Part shown: in pieces, positions 17,177 through 25,070 of the stretch
How positions within the stretch are numbered: the stretch's first letter is position 1
How the letters are laid out: each line of letters opens with the position of its first letter
From: Trichomonas tenax
Lineage: Eukaryota > Parabasalia > Trichomonadida > Trichomonadidae
Direction of reading: 5' to 3'
Length of the DNA stretch: 25,070 nt
Assembly (NCBI GenBank): GCA_023091735.1
Contig: JALKBU010000778.1
Span: forward strand, 1 to 25,070
Notes under the pieces: model-generated
What the model was told of the DNA's origin: nothing
What the model saw: the letters and a program-made list of their open reading frames with translations, nothing else
Databases searched by the model: none
Made by a program: the position numbers and the translations under genes

Positions 17177-19178
17177 ATTTTTGATCTTATCTCGGCTAAT
17201 AATCAACATATGGCCTTATGGTAATATAGACAGATGGGTAATATGTTTGTCCATGATTCCTGAGAGTTTGAAGCGATTCTAACATTTCATCCCGAATCTC
17301 GAGTTAGCATTAAACTAAAAATATTTAAATCAGGAAATATAATTGTTAGGATATGATAGTATAAGCAATGGTGCATATAAATGCGAAGTTGGTGTTGCAA
17401 TATTCCCGAATTTCCCTCCCAATAGATTTTAAATCGCCGTGTTAAAATGTGGTATTAACATTATCACATTGAATCTAGAATATCAGAAGAATTTAATATA
17501 TGATGCCGATAAATAACACGATATAAGCCTTCAAGATAATGAAATTAAAATTGCCAATTACATAAAATGTGTGTTATTCACTAATAAGTGCAGATTATAC
17601 AATATGCTGATGCTTGTAAGATGGATCATGTAGTTAATTATCAATGGTATCGCTGCATTGTCGAGATACACTCTAAATTAATATCTCAAAAGTGACTGAA
17701 TCCCGATGTGTTATTTGGAGTGCATCACATAAAGAAGATCATAAGCAGCATATCAGTTATTATACTCATATACTATAGTACTGTTATATACTTTTGCATC
17801 GAGTTGTATATTGTTGTTGCCTTTGTATAAATATTTGTGCTAATATATATTCTCCCGATGCTGGAATTATTGTGATTGCTTAATCCATGAAATTGTGTGT
17901 ATTTAAGAAGTCTCCATGCTATTCAAAGATATTTTGTTATATGCACACAGATTTTGATGGTTTATTATAATATTTTATGAAAAATATGTAATATCTTATA
18001 TTCATAAGAGTGTTTTGGGATTGTTTAACATGAAATACTAAATTGCAGCGTGTGTAGAGCATTTATTTATCATAAATAGCTAATTATAACATATAATTAG
18101 ATTCATCAAAAAAATATCATATGCTATATCAGATTAAAAGTAACACCATACTACTCATATGAGAGTGTGTTATTTGTGCGCTTTCACAAGCCTCAATTTC
18201 AGAAAAATAAAAATTTATTTTCTCAAGTCTTTTATTTCATAACATATGTACTTGGGTACATGGTTTTGCATGCTGTGTTGAGCAGCCAACATATATATGG
18301 ACGTGAATGAGAAAATATTAAAAATATTCACTTAAATTTTGATGCTATTCAGTACATATTATTTTGTATACGTTTGCATCCTTCCTGCACAGAGAAACTT
18401 ATCAGAAACAGCGCAAATAGCAAAAATGCTTATGATATATAATTTTGACAATGTAAAGTGATTGTGTTAAAATGTCAAAAATCAAAATTGTATTTTTTTT
18501 AACATGTGTACATATTATAATGCACATTTGCAGCCTAATCATAGAAAAATTAGCCTTTTTTATTATGTTATTAATTCTGATTATTTCAATATTGACGACA
18601 TAGATTAATAAGCATAAGCAGAATTCATGCATACACACTGTGCATTTCTCATCGTCTATCAAAAGTATCAAAACCCTATTTAATATTATCAAACTGATGA
18701 AAAATAACTATAAACAACTATATTCAATTATCCGTTGTCTTCCTGTGCATACAGAAGGATAAAATAGATTGAAATATAGATGTTTCTGTTAAATTAAAGC
18801 AAAATTGCGTGATTCTGTAATTTTTGAGCTACCCAAAAGCTCACAGTAACTCTTTTAATCATGCATTCGCGTGCAAATCAATAAAATTCTGTAAAGTAGT
18901 TTAGAAAGCAGATATTATAATCAAAAAGATCAAATATCATTGAAAATGACATGCTTCTTGCTCACATCATACAGGGTATTTGATCTTGAAATATAATTAG
19001 ACGCTACATTTCATTATGTAGGGTATGCATCGAATTCGTGTGCTCTGTAGACGTAATTTTAGTGTTTGCTGGTGCCAGAAGTCGATAATTTATCCAAAAA
19101 GTATAAATGCCATCAAAAATGATCAATTTCCAGTAAAAACTCTCCAGAGCAAATGTCTGGAGAATTTGTACCAAAAAT
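17177..19178. other. ~2 kb AT-rich region, no intact gene
   Basis: No gene, RNA or clear repeat was recognised. One stretch (about 17352-17640, plus strand) keeps a protein-like frame (NGAYKCEVGVAIFPNFPPNR near its start) with only two TAA codons in about 90, and might be a decayed gene. Other short frames are A/T-driven. Confidence 0.45.
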
Positions 19179-19673
19179 TTATTCGATCGCTCCATGCTTT
19201 AAAAGAAGATCTCTAAACCAATCGGATATTGCAAGGCCTCAAACAGTTTTGCCCTTTTGGAATCCGCTAATTCCTCTCTCGTTTTCTTTGATATTTGGCA
19301 AAGACAAAAGGAATTTTCCAATATCATGATAGTCATTGTTACTTACAGTCATTAACGGAGTCAAATTGTTCATATTTGGAACATTTGGATCAAAGTTTGG
19401 TAACTTTGCAATAAATTTTACTGCCTCAAGGTTGTTTTTCCAGCAAAAGAAATGAAATGCATTCTTCAGATTGTAGCCTCTATATGTATAGTCAGCTCCA
19501 TTCTGAACCATCATTCTAAAAAGATGGAAGTTATTGTTTACACTTCATTGAACCAGATTATTATTATCCTCATCTTTCAATTCGTGATATTTCTCTTGCA
19601 TAGCGAATTTCATAGCTTCCATATCATATTCTTCAGCAATTGTTACTCATTCACCATCTTTTGAAAATATCGA
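19179..19673 (-). pseudogene. Ankyrin-repeat gene fragment with three in-frame TGA codons
   Basis: One continuous minus-strand frame encodes an ankyrin-type end: AEEYDMEAMKFAMQEKYHEL, then NLVQ-TGA-SVNNNFHLFRMMVQNGADY, then two helix pairs (LEAVKFIAKLPNFDPNVPN, LTPLMTVSNNDYHDIGKFLL), KGKTV-TGA-GLAISDWFRDLLLKHGAIE and a final TAA (19179-19181). TGA codons sit at 19647-19649, 19545-19547 and 19239-19241; no frameshift is needed. Ankyrin proteins of this layout are very numerous in Trichomonas. TGA terminates at least two large genes in this window, so reading it as an amino acid is unlikely. Upstream coding sequence is missing. The part from 19514 to 19239 could still be read as a 91-residue protein, but a pseudogene is the simpler view. 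Confidence 0.65.
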
Positions 19674-19885
19674 CTTTGATTTTATATCTCAATGAATAGA
19701 CAAAATTTATGCATAACACTATGCACACATATGGAGGGAGTGCTTTCATATATTGTCTATCAATTTCAACAACTAAACATTAAAATAGAAGAATTTTGAT
19801 GCAATTTTGATAAATCAATTTGTGAATATATATCAATTGTGGGGTTTCAAATATATTATAAATCAACAATAAACCGTTTTTAAAA
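19674..19885. other. Spacer, no gene seen
   Basis: AT-rich spacer between the ankyrin remnant and the exportin-like gene; nothing recognised. Confidence 0.5.
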
Positions 19886-22546
19886 TCATACAGGTAATCC
19901 TTCAGGAAGCGAATTTGATGTCCTGTAGGAAAGTAATTCCGTGAAGAACGCGCGCATTGAGGGCCAAACTTTATCGGGTTGTTCTTGAAGGATATTGGTA
20001 TATCTCTCGCTGAAGTCTAATGGACAACCGAAGTCAACAAAGAATTTAGTACAAGCAAGCGCAAACTCCATGCCTGGGATTGTTGCTTTGAGAAATTCTC
20101 TGTGTGCACTCCAAACACTGCAATTAGATGTTGCGCCAATTAGGAAATTTTCGAATTCCTCTTTGTTGGGATCGAATTTCGGACTGAACACAAAACTAAA
20201 CGTATATGGCGTAATTTGTGTTGCAATCTGAGGTCCATGTGGTCCTTTAACCATTTGTCTAGAAAATCCCAAGCACACATGGATTATATGCCTTGAATGA
20301 AAAGAATTGACGAGCAAATACTTAACGATGTCAATGATTACTTGTAATTGCTCATCCGTGATAAGCTGCATCGCAGAAGAAATGCAAGCGAAAACATATT
20401 TAGCGGAGAGAAGTAGATCATTGGCGTAAAACGTTTTGCTGATAAACATTCTCCTTACATTGCCCATGAAATCGAAAAATTTTGGCATGAGATTTTGCAT
20501 GAATCTTCGAACCCATTCAATATCTGTATATTCAGGTCCAGGATTATTTCTGTTATATACCATTTCGTTAACTGTCTTTATATATGTAAACGCGCAGAAA
20601 GAAAGCTGCGAAATGTATGGATAAATGTCAATACTATCAATAAGGTACAAAAAAAGATCAAAGCTATTGAGAAGAAGTGGAGCAAATGTTTCGATATATT
20701 TTCCGAATAATTTTGGATTGCCATCATACTGCTGAAGCTGCGAAACAATAAATTGCTTCACAAAATCAAGTTTGTTTGGAAAAGATTCGGGCTGCAAATT
20801 TTGCAAATAGAATGCTTGGAGTTTCGAAATTTCTTCATGATTTTCTTCTATTTTCTCGGCATTCAACGTAGTGATAAACTGCTCCAAAAGAGATTCTCTG
20901 ATGTCTTGTGTAAAGTATGTTTGGAAGTATGAACATGATTTGATAATTTCTGCATTCCTTGTATGTACAAGTAATTCGAAAATGTGATCGGCAGGAATAT
21001 TAATTGGAATTTGTGTTTTAGCTGCTTTGCTTGACAACACGTGAAGAAGAAGCATCAATTGAGATCGAATAGAATCATCTTGTTGGAGAAATAATAAATT
21101 GATTAAAATATTGAAGAATGATGTGATTTTTTCTCGCTCGAACCAAAATTCGATTTTCAAGCTTTTCGATTTAATGCAAATCACAATCAGTCCATCAACT
21201 AAATGACAGAGAGTGAAAATTAAAGGGAAAAGCTCGTTCGTTATCACACTATCTGATTCAAGAGATGATAAATGATTGAGTGAAGCATCAAAGATTTGTT
21301 GTAGCATTGAATAGATTGGAATCTCGTGAAAAATGAATTTCAGCAGATCAGAGTAAATTGCCATCACTGCAGATATAATTGGAATGCTCTGAAATATTTG
21401 ATCATTCTGAAATAGCTGCATAAATACTTCAGAAGATTGCTCAACATTCTGTCTGATACAATTTGTTAAAGCACGAAGCATACTTGAATAAAGAGAAGAC
21501 TTAAGTGGAAATGGATTTGCTTCAATATACTGAACGAGTCTCTGAGCAATTTTTTCATAAAAAACTGGACAATACTGCGGCAACTCATATATCAAGTGAT
21601 TGATTAATGAAATAACTTCGAATACAACATCATTTTCAGAGCACTCGAGAAAAGCAACTGCTTGATTAATCTGTTTTTCTCTCTGTTCTTCTGTAACACT
21701 GACATATCGATTACAAGCAACTAACAATCTTGCAGCTGAAACAAGAATGTCTTTATCTGCTGTATTCTCAATGATGCTGTCAATGACACCTGGTATACCG
21801 AAATTCACGAAAATGGCTTCTTTTAATTCAAGATTTGGTGATTCAATCAAACTTGTAAGAGTCGAAATGTATGGTGGACATAATGCAGCAATTTGGATGC
21901 CTGCACCGAAAGCGGTAACAAAATCAGCGTTTTGAGCCCAATCTTGACTAATTGATTTAGATATATTAGATAATGCGTAAAATGCATCAACATCTTGTGC
22001 AACAAGGCCATTGTATACTAAGCTGAATAATATTGAAAGATCATTTTCGTTTATATAAGATTTAATTTGATTATAATAACCAAGCTTTCCTGGTTCCATG
22101 GATCCAATCATATTCGTATATTCTCGCAATATTTTGTATAAAATTGTATCTGGCACAATCGTGGAAATAGTTTGAAGAAAATCAGGTTTAAATTGAGGAT
22201 ACAATTGTACTATTATAAGAGCTTGAAGCCTTGTGATGGATTTTTTAGAAATGTCACCGAATGAGCTGTAATTTGTTGTTAAATAGTTAAATGCAATTTC
22301 ATAGACAAATTCGAGAAATTCCTGCGTCAAACTTCCATATGATGTCAACATAAATTGATTCAGCATTTTAAGAATGCCAATTTTTGCGTCAATTGAAGTA
22401 AAATTAACGAAATTTTGAACAATCGAAAAAAATGTTTCAGAATTGAGCAAACAGCTGTTCACGAACTCTCCCTGCTTATTTATAGCTTCATCGCCCTCTT
22501 CTTTGCCAAATTCCGCAAACAGAGGCTCCATTTGCGAAAAATCCAT
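19886..22546 (-). CDS. Exportin-like (importin-beta superfamily) alpha-solenoid
   Basis: 886 residues, all helical, with HEAT-like pairs. The region around 95-135 (KKSITRLQALIIVQLYPQFK, then DFLQTISTIV) resembles the Xpo1-like segment of exportins, where a helix with LQ-YP or W-P precedes FF or FL and a short helix. Length suits exportins (about 960-1100) and is closest to exportin-T, but no member-specific region was recognised. If correct, it would carry cargo such as tRNA or proteins through nuclear pores with Ran-GTP. It could instead be another HEAT protein. Start choice is discussed under findings: an identical ATGGATTT lies 16 bases upstream, out of frame. The stop is TGA, followed closely by TAAA. 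Confidence 0.45.
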   Translation of the reverse strand: MDFSQMEPLFAEFGKEEGDEAINKQGEFVNSCLLNSETFFSIVQNFVNFTSIDAKIGILKMLNQFMLTSYGSLTQEFLEFVYEIAFNYLTTNYSSFGDISKKSITRLQALIIVQLYPQFKPDFLQTISTIVPDTILYKILREYTNMIGSMEPGKLGYYNQIKSYINENDLSILFSLVYNGLVAQDVDAFYALSNISKSISQDWAQNADFVTAFGAGIQIAALCPPYISTLTSLIESPNLELKEAIFVNFGIPGVIDSIIENTADKDILVSAARLLVACNRYVSVTEEQREKQINQAVAFLECSENDVVFEVISLINHLIYELPQYCPVFYEKIAQRLVQYIEANPFPLKSSLYSSMLRALTNCIRQNVEQSSEVFMQLFQNDQIFQSIPIISAVMAIYSDLLKFIFHEIPIYSMLQQIFDASLNHLSSLESDSVITNELFPLIFTLCHLVDGLIVICIKSKSLKIEFWFEREKITSFFNILINLLFLQQDDSIRSQLMLLLHVLSSKAAKTQIPINIPADHIFELLVHTRNAEIIKSCSYFQTYFTQDIRESLLEQFITTLNAEKIEENHEEISKLQAFYLQNLQPESFPNKLDFVKQFIVSQLQQYDGNPKLFGKYIETFAPLLLNSFDLFLYLIDSIDIYPYISQLSFCAFTYIKTVNEMVYNRNNPGPEYTDIEWVRRFMQNLMPKFFDFMGNVRRMFISKTFYANDLLLSAKYVFACISSAMQLITDEQLQVIIDIVKYLLVNSFHSRHIIHVCLGFSRQMVKGPHGPQIATQITPYTFSFVFSPKFDPNKEEFENFLIGATSNCSVWSAHREFLKATIPGMEFALACTKFFVDFGCPLDFSERYTNILQEQPDKVWPSMRAFFTELLSYRTSNSLPEGLPV

Positions 22547-22919
22547 TTATTGTAAAATCCATTTATTGAAAAATTTTTGACAAAATCTGTGTAATGTCGG
22601 ATTTGCCATGTAAATTTACATTTTTGACTTTACAATAAAAGGATTATATTTCCCAAAACTCCGAAATATATGCTCAGTAAGGATGCAGTGTCCCCATTCG
22701 CTTAAAAAATACTTGGATAAAAAATAGTATTTTTTCGAAATAACGTAATTCATTTTTCGCCTTTTGAATGCTTTACATGGTAATTTGTCAGTCACTTCTC
22801 GTGTAAATAACTATGCTGTATGAGTTAATGATAAATATAAACACAAGGCATGCCAAGCTAATAGAAAAACAAATAAAAAAATTTACACAAATTCAAATGA
22901 ATAGGATAGAAATAAATGA
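22547..22919. other. Upstream region of the exportin-like gene
   Basis: CCATTTATTG occurs twice (22543-22552 and 22559-22568), duplicating the start context. TTTTTCAATAA on the minus strand is an initiator candidate. The rest is AT-rich with no gene seen. Confidence 0.45.
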
Positions 22920-23321
22920 ATGAAAACATGTTTTCTAGCTGTAAGAGGTCTTCTTCTGGCTGCTGGTTCTCAAACTCCAGTTGCTGAAAGTCCCCATCTC
23001 GTTCCATGCACTATCGCTTTAGACTTGTGTATTTTGATTTTTTTTGCAAGATGTTGAATATCGCATGTAATGTGTGTCGACCGTTTCTACATCGTTATTC
23101 AATCTAAAGACGGCTTAAATGAAATTCTCTTTGCTTAATGTAATTAACCTAAATTTGTGAGCATGAGCGCTCTGTTTGGTGGGGCAGTGAAAGGAGGCAC
23201 CCAAGGTGCATCGAATCATAGCTTTGCGGTCGCTTCAGCGCATTTCTTCGATGAGGAAGCTTCTGCGATGGACCATGAAAATTGTAAATTGACCACCAAA
23301 AATAATTTTTTTCTCGGCTAA
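22920..23321 (+). other. Island of higher G+C with two short open frames
   Basis: 22920-23057 encodes 45 residues (MKTCFLAVRGLLLAAGSQ at its start) and 23163-23321 encodes 52 (MSALFGGAVKGGTQGASN at its start). Both are Ala/Gly-rich and G+C-rich relative to flanks, unlike chance frames in this DNA. They lie in different frames with stops between. No family was recognised, and minus-strand frames here are also possible. This could be a decayed gene, a recent acquisition or a non-coding RNA. Confidence 0.3.
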
Positions 23322-23461
23322 AAAATTTGAAAATCAAAATTATGATTGAAAAAAGTCATTATTAGAAGTTTTAACTCATAGATATGCTATGTTTTATTGT
23401 AATAAACATTAAAATAATTAAAAAAGATGTGATTTACTGAGGAATTGAAATGATAAAATAT
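23322..23461. other. AT-rich spacer
   Basis: Nothing recognised. Confidence 0.5.
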
Positions 23462-23593
23462 TTATTGTAATTTAGATAGGGCATAGAGGGGCCACATAAG
23501 GCTCAAAAGCCTTGCATAGTGATTTAAAGTATTTGTTGCATTATTTGGTGTTCGCGCTTTCATATCTTGCAAAATTTCGAGCTGAAAGTTCAT
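23462..23593 (-). CDS. Short open frame, 43 residues, helical
   Basis: ATG 23593 to TAA 23462-23464 encodes MNFQLEILQDMKARTPNNAT, then a helix (NTLNHYARLLSLMWPLYALS). It looks like a natural protein terminus more than a chance frame, but no initiator is visible and upstream frames are closed by stops. It may be the last exon-like scrap of a lost gene. No family recognised. Confidence 0.25.
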   Translation of the reverse strand: MNFQLEILQDMKARTPNNATNTLNHYARLLSLMWPLYALSKLQ

Positions 23594-23606
23594 GGTGCAT
23601 TGTCTT

Positions 23607-23625
23607 TGTGATTAATGTAATCACA
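23607..23625. repeat. Short palindrome TGTGATTA-ATG-TAATCACA
   Basis: Eight-base perfect arms with a 3 base centre, 13 bases upstream of the short minus-strand frame's ATG. It is the size of a dimeric protein-binding site, but chance is possible in AT-rich DNA. Confidence 0.4.
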
Positions 23626-24214
23626 TACATGTATTCGCGCCTTGGCTAGCATAACGTTTGTATTTTGATGTTGAAAATAAGAAAATAAAAGATTGCCTTT
23701 AAATATCGAACGGAATGATAAAAATAGTGGATGGTTCAACGCTACATGGTACCTGAGCGAAGAATTTTATCCTTTTGAATCCATAAAAAAGTAGTTACCA
23801 CATGAAAAGGCAATTTTTGGAAAAATGTCAGCTTTCTGATTAAAAATCAGAAACTATTATTGTGCGAACGGCTTTATTATGCTATTTTATGCCTATCTTC
23901 TTGAAATCAAGGCTGAATTTTGAGTTTTTAAATTTTCAACAAAATTTTTGATTCACAACAAGGTCTAATTTTTTGCATTCATATTTTCTATCATATGCTG
24001 GTATTGGATCCGCATTCTGGCAAATTGACGATGGTCGGCAAAAGTTCTCAATTCTTTGGCAAAATCTCCTCAATTGGTCACAATTTTTTGAGTGAAAAAT
24101 GAATTATGTTATTTCAAGCCGCTCGAGAACCCCGAATCACACCAAAAAACAGTAAAAAGATAGTTATTTTTTGAATCCCATGGGCAAATACATAGTAATT
24201 ATTTAATATTAAAA
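23626..24214. other. AT-rich spacer, no gene seen
   Basis: No open frame, RNA gene or repeat was recognised. Confidence 0.5.
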
Positions 24215-24829
24215 TTAAAAACGATACATGGTTAAATCAACATCTCTATAAGACTGGAAATGAGTAAGCTGTCTTGGCATATTAACATTATGCGGTGTAG
24301 TTGGATCAGAATGGAAGTAAGAAGAAGGCATAACCTGATGAGATCTCGAATGAATAAGCATTCTTGGCTCAGGTGGCAATGATTCGTCTTCAATATCAGA
24401 CTTGATCTGTTTGGAGTCACCTGAGTTCTCAGACCAAGCGATACATTCATCAATTAAACCATCCTTGATGAAATTGCCATACTTTTTGACCATTGCACCA
24501 TTCCAGTGATGGTACAACGATGAATCACTTCTCTGTGATCCAGTAAATTTGCGATAGAATTGCCAAAACGACCACGGAACCTTTAAGGAAACGTTTTTTC
24601 CCAGATAAAGGCGCATGGCCTTGAGGATGGCAATATCTTCCAAAACAGAGAAATTCATCGGCTTTCTTTTAGAGAGGTTGGAATGGTATTGATAAAAGTT
24701 TTGTGTTTGTTGTTGCTGGGCTTGAACAGCGTATATCTGAGGTTGGTAGTTGGGAACGACGCAATTCTGCTCCTGGACGACTGTTGGCGCCAATGTGGAG
24801 ATGGGCGGAAGAAGAATCTTGTTTTGCAT
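24215..24829 (-). CDS. Putative DNA-binding protein (Myb/SANT- or SPK-like domain)
   Basis: 204 residues from ATG 24829. A Gln-rich N-terminus (QAQQQQTQ near 36-43) leads to a helical domain at about 58-122: NFSVLEDIAILKAMRLYLG, then PWSFWQFYRKF, then RSDSSLYHHWNGAMVKKYG. The pattern, acidic ED before the first helix, an aromatic WxFWxxF centre and a basic, Ser-led last helix ending in W, resembles single Myb/SANT or SPK-type domains. An acidic/Ser stretch (132-152) and a Pro/His-rich tail follow. The likely role is a nuclear regulator, by inference. An open extension upstream begins with TTG, so ATG 24829 was chosen. ATCAAAAATTC just before it could be an initiator. A long A tract lies 26 bases upstream of the ATG. 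Confidence 0.45.
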   Translation of the reverse strand: MQNKILLPPISTLAPTVVQEQNCVVPNYQPQIYAVQAQQQQTQNFYQYHSNLSKRKPMNFSVLEDIAILKAMRLYLGKNVSLKVPWSFWQFYRKFTGSQRSDSSLYHHWNGAMVKKYGNFIKDGLIDECIAWSENSGDSKQIKSDIEDESLPPEPRMLIHSRSHQVMPSSYFHSDPTTPHNVNMPRQLTHFQSYRDVDLTMYRF

Positions 24830-24853
24830 GAATTTTTGATTTTTACATTTTTT

Positions 24854-24854
<1 letters not shown>

Positions 24855-24898
<44 letters not shown>

Positions 24899-25070
24899 AA
24901 AAAAAAAAAAATTAAAAATTTAAAATTCAAATTTTTAAATTTTATTTTTTATTTTTTTTTTTTTCCTTTTTCTTTTTGTCGAAAAAAAATATTTTATATT
25001 TAACTATTTAATTTTTTTAATATATATTTTTTATTATATTTTCTTATTTTTTTTTTTTTTTATCATAATA
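24855..25070. repeat. A43 tract and homopolymer-rich end
   Basis: An uninterrupted run of 43 A (24855-24897), one C, then 13 A (24899-24911), followed by almost pure A/T with long T-runs to the last base. This is probably a simple-sequence tract at a contig end where base calling is unreliable. Confidence 0.7.

Noticed and set aside
19239..19514. Independent 91-residue ankyrin gene
   Set aside because: The same frame continues in both directions past TGA codons with ankyrin-type residues, so it is a piece of a longer broken gene.
24830..24856. N-terminal extension of the putative DNA-binding protein
   Set aside because: It begins with TTG inside the A/T homopolymer region; ATG 24829 is the first real start.
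1..25070. CRISPR array, prokaryotic operon or viral gene cluster
   Set aside because: No regularly spaced short repeats were seen; gene style, spacing and promoters are those of a protist nucleus, and no viral structural or replication gene was recognised.

Overview
The window looks like nuclear DNA of a trichomonad (parabasalid) protist, Trichomonas or a close relative. Evidence: intronless genes of higher G+C sit in very AT-rich spacers. Initiator-like TCA motifs lie a few to about 30 bases before several start codons (TCATTTTT, 12 nt leader, for the Fes1-like gene). Several stops are TAAA, the trichomonad poly(A) context. The genes are eukaryotic and include long alpha-solenoid proteins, a ciliary BART-domain protein, an N-glycan-rich beta-helix surface protein and a decayed ankyrin gene. 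The species call is inference.

Layout. 1-2400: a multi-pass membrane protein gene that appears frameshifted, then a 57-residue coiled-coil gene. Both lie downstream of diverged copies of the same upstream module. 2395-3147 (-): Fes1/HspBP1-type Hsp70 exchange factor. 3148-5859: no intact gene. It holds a ~750 bp foldback element with a 15 bp flanking direct repeat, a tRNA-like sequence and possible coding remnants. 5860-7068 (-): type I surface protein. 7069-10322: a ~2.2 kb element with inverted ends, a nested long inverted repeat and more tRNA-like sequence. 10323-11492 (+): circularly permuted nucleolar-type GTPase. 11596-15594 (-): 1332-residue alpha-solenoid. 15723-15938 (+): doubtful small gene. 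16079-16912 (-): CFAP36/BART protein. 16913-19178: AT-rich, with two perfect hairpins. 19179-19673 (-): ankyrin pseudogene with three in-frame TGA codons. 19886-22546 (-): exportin-like alpha-solenoid. 22547-24214: two islands of higher G+C with short ORFs. 24215-24829 (-): putative DNA-binding protein. 24855-25070: homopolymer-rich, probably a contig end.

The intact genes are housekeeping, cytoskeletal and surface genes with no operon-like link. The most unusual material is between genes: duplicated upstream modules at fixed distance from two starts, foldback and inverted-end elements, a diverged tRNA-like repeat family, and a 15-16 bp motif shared by the upstream regions of two unrelated genes. 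None of these could be tested by database search here.
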